This document shows, one piece after another, positions 43,933 through 55,100 of a stretch of DNA of 64,000 nt; positions within the stretch are counted from its first letter, which is position 1; every line of letters begins with the position of its first letter. The position numbers and the translations under genes are program-made. The DNA is from Berberis thunbergii (Eukaryota; Streptophyta; Magnoliopsida; Ranunculales; Berberidaceae). The notes beneath the pieces were generated by a model. The model did no database searches. It saw nothing but the letters and a program-made list of their open reading frames with translations, and was not told where the DNA came from. Location: contig QNQO01000535.1 of assembly GCA_003290165.1 (NCBI GenBank), positions 602,001-666,000 on the forward strand. The letters are read 5' to 3'.

Positions 43933-44434
43933 TTTCCATCTGATCACATCATTCATTATGTCTCAGTCACTATATACCACCACCCACCACTACCGGTCCA
44001 CATCAAGTACAAGACAATATCGAGGAAATTTTCACTACCTTGAATCCCCACCTTCATCATCAACGCCCTCCCAACACCACAATCATGACACCCTCCTTTC
44101 TACCTCCATTAGGGTCTTACAAGCTTCTAGAAGCAAAAAAAACTCTAATTGAGGAGTTTTCACGGGCGGCTAAACATGTCCACCAGATTCACCAAAACCT
44201 AGTATTGTCTAACATAGTTGAAACCCCCTCTCCAGTATGCTTGCCGCCTCATACTAGCATTACCTTTGAAACCTCAGAGTCATCTCACTTGCTCTAGTTA
44301 GAAAGGCCAACCTAGAATCACAGAAACTCTACACTAGCCATGCTTAAGATGGACTCACTAACTCTATTGCTTTCTCCCATAACAAAGCTACGCAATATGG
44401 TGATCACCAAGAACAGAAAAGTCCATAAGAGACA
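43933..44434 (+). pseudogene. LINE ORF1 tail, between hAT and MULE insertions
   Basis: Pro/Ser/His-rich sequence with frames FLPPLGSYKLLEAKKTL and EFSRAAKHVHQIHQNLVLSN. It continues the parental LINE's ORF1 tail, which resumes after the MULE at 49447. There is no conserved domain in this part. Confidence 0.55.
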
Positions 44435-45270
44435 GGGAAATTCTAGCTGGCCTGGGAGGCGCGCCTGGGAGGGTCCAAGGCACGTGAATGAAGGAAATTG
44501 GGCGGGGTTTCAGCAGCCAAAAAATTTGGGAAAATTTCGATTTCAACTTTGAAAGGTTTATGAGCTCTTGGTTTATACTCCCCATCAAAGAAAAAACCTT
44601 CCCTTCCATTCCTTCCACCGCAACCCGATATTCTCCAATCTGAAAATCAACCCCTGCCACGCCGCCCTCTTCCCTCATCTGAACTCTCTGTAAATCGAGA
44701 AGAAGAAAGTATAAGAGATTGAAAAAACGAGAGACTAAAACACCTCTTCTCTTCGAGATAGGTTTCAGAGATTGGTTTGGTTTGATTTATCGAGAGAAAA
44801 AATTGAGAGAAAATCGAGAAGAGAAAAGAGAAGAAGAATCGAGAGAAAACCGAGAAGAAATCAAGAGAAAAATTGGTTGCTCCTCCCTCCCCATCGTCAA
44901 CTCCACCGAGAGAAGAATCGAGAGAATCAACGACCCATCTCACTTAGAAACCAGAAAAGGTAAGTGCCAAACTTGATTTATTCTTGTGGGGTTCTAGATC
45001 TAGGGTTCCTGACAATTTTTTTTTTCTTCTTTTTTTGTATGTGAGTTTTAAGAGCAGTAGTGAATCCTTGACAAGTTCATGCTCATTTCTTTATTCTTGG
45101 TTTCTTTATTATGGGTTCCTTGAATCCTTGACAAATTTATTTATTCTCGAGTTGGAAACTGGGTTAATTTGGAACTTGGTTTCTTTATTCTTGACAAATT
45201 CATGCTCATTTCCTGACAAATTCATGCTCATTTCTTTGTAGTGAATCTTGAAATGCATATATACGATGAT
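44435..45270 (+). repeat. Left terminal inverted repeat of the Pack-MULE
   Basis: This matches the right arm in inverted orientation over cctgccacgccgccctcttcc, the agattggtttggtttgattt block, the GA-rich cgagagaaaaccgagaag block and tagggttcctgacaa. It includes a splice-donor-like agaaaaggtaagtgcc. The inner part differs by local direct repeats of gacaaattcatgctcattt. Confidence 0.88.
45060..45245 (+). repeat. Local direct repeats at the inner edge of the left arm
   Basis: The phrases tgaatccttgacaa, catgctcatttctttattc and gacaaattcatgctcatttc recur several times. The right arm has a single copy of this region. Confidence 0.7.
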
Positions 45271-45736
45271 GAAATGTAATGGTGTTATGTCTGTACTTAT
45301 TGTATTTGGTTAGTGTGTCCATTTTGGCTGTATTTGCTGCTATTTTGGAAGATCGTTAACATCATTTATAAGCTTAATCATATCAAGGTGGCAGAAATCT
45401 ATAAATTCATATGCCTCCATCGAGTGTTAAGTAGATGTAGTTTTTTTTAGTAATATAAGTTCATTGATTCATACTGAAATACTGGAAGCAAATAGTCTTC
45501 GCTACGAGGCTATGTAGTTTATAGCACCATACAAGACATTTTACTCCATGATGATGTTTTCTTTTTTATGCACTGCAGGGACATGCAACCATTACTAGAG
45601 AGGCAAAAGGGTTTCAATCTTTTCATCAAGCTGTAAAAATGGTTCCAGAAATTTGGATCGCGATTTGAGAAGTTTCTTTTCTTCCCATCTTCCTGTTTTG
45701 AATATGGTTGTTGCTCATGTTGTTTGTATATGTAGA

Positions 45737-46103
45737 CACCATTGGAGAATTTGGAACCTATTATAAGGGAAGACATTTAGAAGGTAATGACTGCTGCATC
45801 ATCTGTCAATATAATGGTGTTATGTCTGTGCTTATTGTATTTGGTTTGCAGATATGGGATAATGTTCCTAAACCACAAGCGCACAAAGACACCCCACTGA
45901 GTGAATCTTTTATCGTAAGATATTATGATCTCACTCAATAAGATATGGGATAAGATTTTTTAACTTATGAATTTTTTCTTTATTGCTTAGAAATAGTTTT
46001 CTTCTTACTGTTTGAATTGCTAGGTTGAAGTTACAGCTCTGTCAAGTTATGAAGAGAAGGAAGAACAAGTTATGAAGAGAAGGAAGAGCATCTCAAAGAA
46101 CAG
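45737..46103 (+). pseudogene. RHD3: RHD3 (root hair defective 3, atlastin/SEY1-type GTPase) exons captured in the Pack-MULE
   Basis: Three exons with intact splice borders. Exon A, 45737-45784, reads TPLENLEPIIREDI, a stop, K. Exon B, 45852-45914, reads IWDNVPKPQAHKDTPLSESF. Exon C, 46024-46103, starts VEVTALSSYEEKEEQ. These are consecutive in plant RHD3, a dynamin-like GTPase that fuses ER tubules, just after its GTPase core. Exon C has a 23-nt tandem duplication (46045-46067 and 46068-46090) that shifts the frame. Together with the stop in exon A this makes it non-functional. Introns are retained, so the capture was from DNA. Confidence 0.88.
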
Positions 46104-46199
46104 GTAAGATACATGCCATCATATTAATGGAAACCATGTTCATTGTAGAGGAGGTAACATGCATGCCTGATGTTATGTTCACTTCTTATTTGTTTTTTC

Positions 46200-46370
46200 C
46201 TGTTTCAGGGTTTTCACCTGTTAATGTTATGTTCACCTTTTCAGGGTTTTCCTGCTTCAGGGTTTTCACCTCTTAATGTTAATGTTATGTTCACCTATTG
46301 CCTAATGTCTGTGTTATGCTTCAGGGTTTTCACCTCTTAATCTTAATGTTAATGTTATTTGTGGCTTGGC
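46200..46370 (+). repeat. Tandem repeats inside the Pack-MULE
   Basis: About four units contain ttcagggttttcacct and taatgttatgttcacc. They follow the RHD3 exons and look like local slippage amplification. Confidence 0.75.
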
Positions 46371-46371
46371 G

Positions 46372-46625
46372 CAGTCTGCAATGAGGGTGGGTTATTCCTT
46401 CAATTTGATCTGAAATATGACCTTACCCTTATCATTCATGTCCACTGTCGCAATCTGGATGGATCTGTTCAAGGGTCTGTCTGTCTTCATGGTGGCTTTC
46501 CCTTGGGTATCCATATTCATTGCCTCACCAAACACTAGGTTTGGAGGCAAGGTTGTGAATCAAAAGGGAGCAAAAGTTAGTTTGAATTACTGTTCAAATG
46601 CCAAGAAATTTCCTGTAGGTTCAGC
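46372..46625. other. Unrecognised open stretch in the Pack-MULE
   Basis: Both strands are open over much of this segment. On minus a frame holds GKATMKTDRPLNRSIQIATV and MNDKGKVIFQIKL; on plus a frame holds FDLKYDLTLIIHVHC. It could be a third captured piece, but no family was recognised. Confidence 0.35.
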
Positions 46626-46752
46626 TTAATGCATGCAACATTCTTTCTGTTTATTTGTTTGATGTGTTAAACTTTGAACCTTCTCTCTGTTTTAGAAACT
46701 GATTCACATTTCAATTTGTTGTGTTGTAGAGCCATATGAATTGCAGGTTGAA

Positions 46753-46848
46753 TGCAATTACAATGCTCAAATGAGAGTTCCTGACATGGTGTTCGGTGGC
46801 TGCAATTACAATGCTCAAATGAGAGTTCCTGGCATGGTGTTCGGTGGC
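46753..46848 (+). repeat. 48-bp tandem duplication
   Basis: The unit starting tgcaattacaatgctcaaat is present at 46753 and 46801, exactly 48 bp apart with one substitution. It stays in frame. Confidence 0.85.
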
Positions 46849-47019
46849 TGGAGTTTGAGAGTTTCTTTACTTTACATTTGCAATGTCAGACAAGTAGTAT
46901 TGATGTAAGCAAGGAAAATGATTGTATTGTATTGAAAGAATATGTTTGTAACAAGGAAAATTGATTGTATTGTATCTAAAATTCAACAACATTTTTTCAG
47001 CAACATCAATTTGAGACAT

Positions 47020-47197
47020 AAAGATGGAAAAGTTTAGACAGAACGCCAAGACCCCGGAGGTGAAAATTATGATAAGTGCTGAGAGGACAGCTTCATGTGT
47101 CTGAAACCATTCTATGACACCAGGGCCTTCAAGTAGCACAGCTGGCAAAGCCAAGATCATGGTTGCAAAAGGTGCCATGTAGTACACTGTGTTTATG
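47020..47197 (-). pseudogene. Nucleotide-sugar (UDP-galactose-type, TPT/NST family) transporter exon in the Pack-MULE
   Basis: On minus, after a tatgtag acceptor, it reads INTVYYMAPFATMILALPAV, LLEGPGVIEWF, HEAVLSALIIIFTSGVLAFC and LNFSIF. Plant Golgi nucleotide-sugar/TPT-like transporters carry this stretch over two to three membrane segments. Beyond FSIF the expected YVIHSTTAVTF continuation is absent. It lies in the opposite orientation to the RHD3 exons in the same element. The exon itself has no stop, but a whole protein of about 330-350 residues is not present. Confidence 0.87.
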
Positions 47198-47559
47198 CTA
47201 CATATCAACAAAAACACACCATAAGATCACCATGATTATCAATCAATAATTGCAGGAAAATGGACGACTTGCAGTATCAATTATAGTCTGATAAACTGAA
47301 GTGAAGAAGAAAATACAAGAAATGTCTATGCCGATCATAAAATATGTTTTATCCACCATAAAGGACTCAATGCTACTCGAATTGCAGCAAGCAAACAATG
47401 TACTAGAAAATAGCAGGCGTCAAAGTTCATCCAAACACTTATTAGAAAAGAAATGAAAGGAAAAATAAGCAGAAAAAAAAGGTGAGAAACAATAAAAGAG
47501 AATAAAATCAACCAGAAATTAGCTACAGAGATCTTCATAATGGAAACAACATGCAACTA

Positions 47560-47850
47560 TTGATCTTGAACAGAATGTAACAACAAATTTTCAGCAAATT
47601 CATCAAATTTTCGAGCATCAAATTATCTGACAGAAAATTCACAATTGAAACAACATGCAAACTATCTGACAGAATTCACAATTGAATTCAAATTTTCATC
47701 AAATTCACAATTGAAACAACATGCACACTATCTGACAGAATTTTCGAGCATCAAATTTTCAGCAAATTCAACCACTTAAAAAGTTTCAGCAAATTCAACA
47801 TTCAACATTCCCAGTTTTCAGCATCTTCACAGCATTTTAATTTTCAGCAA
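47560..47850 (-). repeat. Degenerate repeat array in the Pack-MULE
   Basis: Recurrent ttttcagcaaattca, gaaacaacatgca-actatctgacagaa and ttttcgagcatcaaatt blocks run without strict period. They are non-coding. Confidence 0.6.
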
Positions 47851-47999
47851 CTCATCTTGAAGGTGGTGGCTGCAAAAAATAAAAAATAAAAATAAAAAAT
47901 TATATATATAGGGTACAAGAAATACAGAAAGATGAAAGCATAAAATATAAATTTTCAGCAACTAATAGCTTGAGGGATTTTAGAGATAGGAATCACTAC

Positions 48000-48300
48000 A
48001 GAGATTCTATCTTTGATATGTTAGAATGAACGGTGTCGATACTAGGGTTCAGCTAGTATAACGAGATGTTCAATTAATAACAGATCTTGGATAGTCAGAG
48101 ATATCGAAATTTATTTATTTATTTAATATGTACAAGAAATATAGAAAGATGAAAGCTTAAGAACAGAAGGAAAGACTTACAATTCTTGCAGACATTTCTG
48201 TAAACTATTCGAGAGAACGATGCCAACACTAGGTGCGAGCTAGTATAACGAGATGTTCAACAAAGAATAGATCTTAGAAAGTTTTGAAAGAAAAGTTTTT
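48000..48300. repeat. Diverged duplicate of an about 100-bp unit
   Basis: The block cgagctagtataacgagatgttcaa and its neighbours occur near 48045 (gttcagctagtataacgaga) and near 48235 (gcgagctagtataacgaga). No gene was seen. Confidence 0.6.
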
Positions 48301-48554
48301 GAAAAAAAAACATGTAGTTATATTTCGACAGAATGCTCTTTTCAAATAACAACAACACTCATTCTGGAAAAGGAACATATCAAGCAAGAAGCATAGCAAG
48401 CCAAACCTTACAACATTCACACAATTCAATTCCATTTACCATATTATCTAAAATCATATGAAAATACACCAACATTACATCAATCTCTTAATTCATTGAA
48501 CTATAAGGCATCACCCAACACATTGTCCCTCAAAATTAATTAAAAAAAATGTTC

Positions 48555-49446
48555 GGATCTCTGAAAAATTGACAGTTTAAAATATATAATTTGCTTGGTT
48601 AAACAATGGCAGCCATAATTTTGCTTGAGTTTTTTTTTGGGTCCTACTTCAACAACTGTACACAAAGAATAAAGCTTCAACATACAAAAAACTACAAAGT
48701 ATATATGCATTTCAAGATTCACTACAAAGAAATGAGCATGAATTCAAAGCAAAGTTTCACATTAACCCAGTTTCCAACTCGAAAAACTACTGCTCTTAAA
48801 ACTCACATACAAAAAAAGAAGAAAAAAAATTTGTCAGGAACCCTAGATCTGGAAACCCACAAGAAGAAATCAAGAATAAATCAAGTTTGGCACTTACCTT
48901 CTCTGGTTTCTAAGTGAGATGGGTCGTTGATTCTCTCGATTCTTCTCTCGGTGGAGTTGACGATGGGGAGGGAGGAGCAACCAATTTTTTCTCTTGATTT
49001 CTTCTCGGTTTTCTCTCGATTCTTCTTCTCTTTTTCTCTTCTCGATTCTCTCGATAAATCAAACCAAACCAATCTCTGAAACCTATCTCGAAGAGAAGAG
49101 GTGTTTAGTCTCTCGTTTTTTCAATCTCTTGTACTTTCTTCTTTTTGATTTACAGAGAGTTCAGATGAGGGAAGAGGGCGGCATGGCAGGGGTTGATTTT
49201 CAGATAGGAGAAGATCGGGTTGCGGTGAAAGGAATGGAAGGGAAGGGAAGGTTTTCTTCTTCGATGGAGAGTATAAACCAAGAGCTCATAAACCTTTCAA
49301 AGTTGAAATCGAAAATTTCCCAAATTTTTTGGATACTGAAACCTCGCCCAATTTCCTTCATTCACGTGCCTTGGACCCTCCTAGGCGCGTGCCAAGGAGC
49401 GTCCAGGCAGCCACCTAGGCGCTTCCCAGGCCAGCTAGAATTTCTC
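48555..49446 (-). repeat. Right terminal inverted repeat of the Pack-MULE
   Basis: This is the inverted partner of 44435-45270. It contains a duplicated GC-rich ggcgcgtgccaagg / gcgcttcccagg piece near its outer end that the left arm has in shorter form. Apparent frames here, such as 48994-49449, are repeat translations. Confidence 0.88.
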
Positions 49447-49683
49447 TAAGAGAAGTGATGGTATTAAACTGGGAAAACGAAAACTGGAGATGGTATCTTC
49501 TGGTCCCATCATAGCTTCTGACCCCTCGGGATCCATCTCAGAGCCTGATAGGAAGAAACAACAAACTACTTTGTCTATTCGTGCTGAACCAGATCAAACA
49601 CCCACATTGACTATCTCTTCTGTCTCCCACGGTGTTTAGCATCATAAGGGAATCAAGGCCCACCTCAGTGCACCTACCGCTTT
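49447..49683 (+). pseudogene. LINE ORF1 end, between MULE and TRIM insertions
   Basis: One frame reads GIKLGKRKLEMVSSGP, SDPSGSISEPDRKKQQTTL and then a stop. This is the basic C-terminal tail of the parental LINE's ORF1 that was cut at 44434. Confidence 0.65.
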
Positions 49684-50120
49684 TGTGACGACTCTCTTTC
49701 ACACTGTATCAATATTGTTCGTTTTAGGCTACCAACCTTAGGTCCGTCCACTCAGGGTGTCACAATTCACCCCTTTAAGGCCCAACGTCCTCGTTGGCCA
49801 CACAGGCACAATGGCCACGTTGCCCGAGGGCCCACCTCCACGTGGCATACTTCCGGCTGGGTCAGGCTTTGATACCAACTGTGACGACCCCCTCCCGCAC
49901 TGTATCAATACTGTCTGCTTTGGTTTACCATCCGCCCTCACGGCTTTAAAACACTTCGATACAATGGGGAACTGACCCCGCACATATAAGGATCACCCTC
50001 CTCCCCTACCCAAGCGATATGGGACTATGATTCCCCTTGTAGCTCGTCCAACCTTTCTCAGCCTATTGGGCCTGTTGGGCTCCAACCCTCACCTCAGGTC
50101 CGCCCACTCAGGGTCTCACA
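49684..50120 (-). mobile_element. TRIM retroelement in reverse orientation
   Basis: Two terminal repeats (49684-49764, internally deleted, and 49880-50120) begin tgtgacgac and end gggtctcaca on the plus strand. They flank a 115-bp non-coding core. The core holds the complement of a tRNA-Met-type primer-binding site (tttgataccaac) beside the right repeat and aattcacccctttaaggccc (polypurine-tract complement) at the other side. The 5-bp direct repeat gcttt flanks it (49679-49683 and 50121-50125). It has no genes and would depend on other retroelements. The host is the LINE. Confidence 0.88.
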
Positions 50121-50125
50121 GCTTT

Positions 50126-51117
50126 TGTCCAGTCCACAGACTCAACTGAATCTTCTTATCAGTTCACTACAGATCTCACTCCATATTCTTAAGCATCGGC
50201 GACCGCCAACTTGGGGTCACCTCAGTATCCATGATCTTTTCCTATGCATTCCGAAACCTAAAGGCCATTTACCACAAGCCCAATACAAACATCATTTTTT
50301 TGTCTGAAACCAAATCCATCAACTCTAAAATGGAACGCACTCGTCGGAGGCTTGGATTTACACATGGAGTCTTGATGTCAGCACAGGGTCAATCTGGAGG
50401 CCTTTCTCTGTTTTTGGAAATAAGGTCTTCACCTAACCATTATTTCCTCTTGTAAATATTATTTCAATTGTACTATTAATAATTATCTTGCTCAATCTAC
50501 TTGGTCGACTATTTTTGTATATGGGGAACCAAATCCCTCCCTTATGGGTCAATTTTGGAACAACTTGTCCCTCATCCTTGAAAACCAAACTCTTCCAGGT
50601 CTCCTCATTGGAGAACCGAACTCTATTTTACTGCCAGAAAAATAAATTCGGGGCCGAAAACCTACTCGTTCAACCTTGAGGCTTCTTATAAACTTCATTG
50701 AAAAATACAACCTCATTGATTTCCCACTCAATGGTTCACAATTTACTAGGAATAACAAACACAAAGATAAAAATGAGGTTAGAATTAAACTTGACCGGAT
50801 TCTGGTATGTACTGACTGGATACAGTTTTTCTTAAGTGTACTGGTAAAGTGCCTGGTGGTTACTAGGCACCGTAGGATTGCATCGAGATAAGTGATAACA
50901 CTTATTTCGAAGCAATCCTATGGTGCCTGGTAGCACCAGGCAAGATACTAGTGCACTGTAGTATTACTCGATTGGATAACCTGCTTCCCTTCAGCTATTG
51001 CAAATACTATTCAACTTTGGCTTCGAATCACAGAGTTATCTCACTTCAACTAATTTCAAAAGTTAATCAGGGCCCAAAACCTTTTAGATTTTTCCACATG
51101 AAGGTCCGGAACCCCAA
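50126..51117 (+). pseudogene. LINE ORF2 relic: endonuclease domain
   Basis: Endonuclease/exonuclease/phosphatase-type sequence in several frames: AFRNLKAIYHKPNTNIIFLS followed by ETKS (the Glu metal ligand), then FWNNLSLILENQTLPGLLIGE, YNLIDFPLNGSQFTRNN and IKLDRILVCTDW. The foldback at 50835-50957 interrupts it; beyond that SNHRVISLQL and FRFFHMKVRNPN continue. It is dead by frameshifts. Confidence 0.78.
50835..50957. repeat. 123-bp near-perfect foldback MITE
   Basis: agtgtactggtaaagtgcct at the left pairs with the inverse of ggcaagatactagtgcact at the right. gcaccgtaggattgcatcga pairs with tcgaagcaatcctatggtgc. The loop is only a few bases (ataa). It interrupts the LINE endonuclease. It would give a long hairpin RNA if transcribed. 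Confidence 0.88.
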
Positions 51118-52174
51118 TGTGAGACCTCTGGAGTGGATTGACTTGAGGGTGAGGGTTGGATCCCTACAGGCCCAAGAGGGTTGGACGAGCTACAAAGAGG
51201 GACATAATCTAACATCGCCTAGCTGCAAAAGGGGTGTGTTATTTATGTGTGAGGTTGGATCCCCATAGTAATGACGCACTTTAAAGTTGTGCGGGCCGGT
51301 TGGACCCAAAGCGGACAATATTGTTATTGTGCAGATCGGGTCGCTACAGAATGGTATTAGAGTCTGACCCAGCCGGAAGTGTGCCAACGTAGACGTTGAG
51401 CCCTAAGGGGGGTGGATTGTGAGACCCTGGAGTGGACGGGCTTGAGGGTGAGGGTTGGAGCTCAACAGACCCAATAGGCCCAAGATGGGTTGGACGAGCT
51501 ACCAATGGACATAGTCCCACATCGCCTGGGTGCCGGAAGGGGATGTGTTACTTATGTGCGAGGTTGGATCCCCATAGTAACGACGCATTTTAAAGCAGTG
51601 CGGGCCGGTTGGGCAAAAAACGGACAATATTGTTACTGTGCGGATCGAGTCACTATAGAAACTCGATCCGCACAGTAAGAAATTGTCCGCTCTGGGCCCA
51701 ACCGGCCCGCACTGCTTTAAAACGCGTCTTTACGATGGGGATCCGACCTCGCACATAAGTAGCTCATCCCTCTCCTGCACCCAGGCGATGTGGGACTATG
51801 TCCCCCTTTGTAGCTCGTTCAATCCCTCTCAAGCCTATTAAACTCCAACCCTCACCCTCAGGTCCGCCCACTCCAGGGTCTCACAGAGCTTGACCCAGCT
51901 AAAAGTGTGTCACGTGGTCGTTGGGCCCTAAGGGGGGTGGACTGTGAGACCCTTGAGTGGGCGGACCTGAGGGTGAGGATTGGATCCCAATAGGCCCGAG
52001 AGGGGTGGATGAGCTACAAAGGGGGACATAATCCTACATCGCCTGGGTGCGGGAGGGGGATGTGCTACTTGTGTGCGAGGTTGGATCTCCATAGTTACGA
52101 CATGTTTTAAAGCCGTGCGAGTCGGTTGAGCCCAGAGCGGACAATATTGTTACTGTGCGGATCGGGTCGTTACA
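51118..52174. mobile_element. Rearranged TRIM cluster with four terminal repeats
   Basis: The order is: LTR + (51118-51348), core + (51349-51417), LTR + (51418-51657), LTR in inverted orientation (51658-51885), core + (51886-51942, lacking most of the primer site), LTR + (51943-52174). LTRs start tgtgagacc and end tcg-taca and are about 230-240 bp. The cores contain a tRNA-Met primer site (tggtattagag, 51352) and a polypurine tract (cctaaggggggtgga). The same family as the TRIM at 49.7 kb. Flanks cccaa and cccgg match only partly. The host LINE resumes at 52175. Confidence 0.87.
51352..51363 (+). promoter_or_regulatory. Primer-binding site of the first TRIM in the cluster
   Basis: tggtattagagt lies 3 bases after the first terminal repeat, close to the initiator tRNA-Met site tggtatcagagc. 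Confidence 0.75.
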
Positions 52175-55100
52175 CCCGGTGTCGTCATATTATTGAAACT
52201 TTGTGGAGTCCTCGCCACCATCCTCTCTTATCTAATAATTATCATTTTAAGACAAAAAAAAAACTCATCCATTATCTCACGAGAAGGAAGAGAAAAGAAT
52301 TATGTAATATTCAACAATGCATCTCGAACATCCAAGGGGCCTTGGATAAACTTCAAAATATCACCCCCTCTGAGGAAAATGTCGCGGCCACCTCAGTTCT
52401 TGAGGACCACCTCTCCGAACTTTATCTTAGAAAAGAACTTTTTTTGTGTAACAAATCTGGGAAATCCTGGCTGGTCGAAGGAAGCAAGAACATAAAGTTC
52501 TTTCATCATGCCTCCATACTCCGTCGGAAGATGAATCTTATTCTTCGCCTCAAGGATACCTCTAACCAATGACACTCTGATCAAGAATCTATAGGACAAA
52601 TTCTTAACGACTACTTTAAGGATGTTTTCCAATCCTAGTGTTCTCCCCAATGCCCAAAGATCATCTCCCTCTTCAAACCTTCCATCTCTGCAAATGATAA
52701 TGAAACCCTTCTTAAAATCCCTAGTAAAGAAGAAATCCAAACCATTATCTTTAGTATGGGTAGTCACAAAGCCCCAGAGCCCTGATGACTTCCATGCTTT
52801 CTTTTTCCAATATTACTATAAAATGATCTAGCATGATGTGATTGAAGTGGTTTAGAATTTTTTTACCACCCGGTGTCTGTATCTAAAGCTTAACGAGACT
52901 TTTATCGCCTTGATCCCCAAGATCACTAATCCCACCACACCTGACAAAAATTCCACCTCATTGAGTTTGCAATGTCATCTAATAAGGTCATCTCGAAGAT
53001 CTTGGCAAACAGTCTAAGACCTTTGTTGGACACCATCATATCCCCCAATCAAGGGGCCTTTCTTAAGGTCGCTCTATGAGGGACAATGTTGTTTAGCAAA
53101 TAGATTTTTTCAAATGAAACACCGTTGCAAAAGAAACAAGGGTAGATGGCTATAAAATGACATGGCCAATGCATATGACAGAGTTGAATGGTCATTTCTG
53201 CTCCAACTTCTTGAACAATTAGGCTTCGCTCGAGGTTGAATCCAAATGATTGAACAATGTTTTTTCACCTCATCTATCTACTATCAAACCCACTAGCGGC
53301 ATTAGACAAGGATACCCGCTTTCCCGGTACCATTTCATCCTTATGGCGGAAGCCTTGTCCAGGCTCCTCGCATCGAACAGAAAATGAGGACCTCATTAAA
53401 GGCATCCAGATCAGGTACCAGTCCCCCTCCATCAGCCACCTATTGTATGCAGACGATTTCATGTTTTTTTGTCGAGCCTCTCTTATGGAGGTTCACTCCA
53501 TCAAGGACATTTTCCATTAGTATTGCTTGGCCACGAGCCAAACAGTAAACTACGACAAATCATCTGTTTACTACAACTCAAATGTCCACCCGAAACACTC
53601 TAAAATTATTAATAGAATCTTGGGATCCAAGTTTTATAACCTGAAGGATAAATACCTGGGATCTCTCTTGCTGTTGTAAAAAAAGAAAGCCTCTGATTTC
53701 TAGTTATTGATTGATAAAGTCGTTTCGAGATGGAAATCGAAAGTCCTTTCCCAAGCTGGTTAGAACGGTAATGATTACAACAGTGTTTAATTTGATACTT
53801 ATTTATATTATACAAACTTTCATTCTTCCTAGCTCTATTACCACCAAATTGGACAAGCTGACCAAAAATTTCTTGTGGAATGGAGCAGTGGATAGCAAAG
53901 CCAGACATATATGTACTTGGGATCGAATTACCTTACCTCGACATCTTGGGAGTCTCAACATTCTTCTGTCCGGAATAAAAATCTGGTTCTAATGGCAAAA
54001 ACTATGTGGTAGACCATTTCCACACCTCAGAATCCACGTGTTCTCCAACTTAAAACTTTTTACTTCTACAAAAATAACATTTTCCAACTATCCAAACCTC
54101 TCACTATAGCCACATTTCCCTGGAAAGGGATTTTTAAGGGCCTTTGCTAAAATGAAACACCATATCATCTGGCAAGTCCTCTCGGGCTCACATTGACCTC
54201 TAGATAGATTCTTTTTATAAAGCCAGGCCTTGTCCTTGCTGATTGCCTACTAATTACATCATAATTCTTATAATCCCAACTCCATCACTTGCTCCCTTCC
54301 TCTGGCCAGACACCTCAATGGAATACGACATTAATCATGTCCATTTTTTCTTCCTTGGTAGCCAGAGATATCCTAGATATAACTATCGGACAGACAATAT
54401 ATCTGGACAAACTCATCTGGTTGTTTGACAAACAATGACTCTTCTCAGTGAAAAGTGCAACCTGTGCCTTCACCTCTAATCAACTTGAAAGTTCCACCTC
54501 TAATGCTTCAACCCTGCACCCTCGGGATAAACATTTCAGATAACTTTAGAAAATCAAAGCCCCCATCAACGTTATTTTCCTTCTATGGAAAATTAGTGAA
54601 AACATTCTCCTCACAATGACCAAACTGGTGAGACTTCACATGCCTATTGATGATTGTTGCATCTTTTGCCAAAATCATACGGAGGATGTCACTCACCTCT
54701 TCTTCATTTTTCCTAGTCATCACATATTTTGGTTCCTCTCCCTTTTACCCATTGATTGGCTCAATACCAATTTCAATCCTCCCTCCATTTCAGGGTTTTT
54801 AAATTCATGTGGAACACAACCAAGGCCCATACTACGGCTAAAGATGAAATGTTATCTCAATTTACGACTGTTCTACTAACTATCTGGTAGATTCGCAACA
54901 ATATTGTCTTCAACAATACCAAATCTGCACTCAATCGTTCATTCCTCTTTCCATCAAACCTGGACATCTTGGCAAAACAATGGTTCACCACTAGTAATCT
55001 TCCACCTTTCCCATTTTGTCACCAACTCAGGGGAACCCTCTATTAGTATTATCTCAATTTCCCAAATTCTTGAAACAACTAAAATAGAAAATCAGGTCAT

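Larger units (their letters stand above)
44435..49446. mobile_element. Pack-MULE: Mutator-like element with long inverted ends and captured genes
   Basis: The ends gggaaattctagctggcc and the complement of gagaaattctagctggcc open inverted repeats of about 0.8 kb. The 9-mers taagagaca (44426-44434) and taagagaag (49447-49455) look like a 9-bp MULE target duplication with two mismatches. No transposase was found. The interior holds an RHD3 fragment on plus and a nucleotide-sugar transporter fragment on minus. Host sequence (LINE ORF1) continues directly across the element. Confidence 0.9.

Noticed and set aside
49684..52174. Naming the TRIM family as Cassandra
   Set aside because: I could not see the 5S rRNA-like promoter that defines Cassandra terminal repeats, so it is left as an unnamed TRIM.
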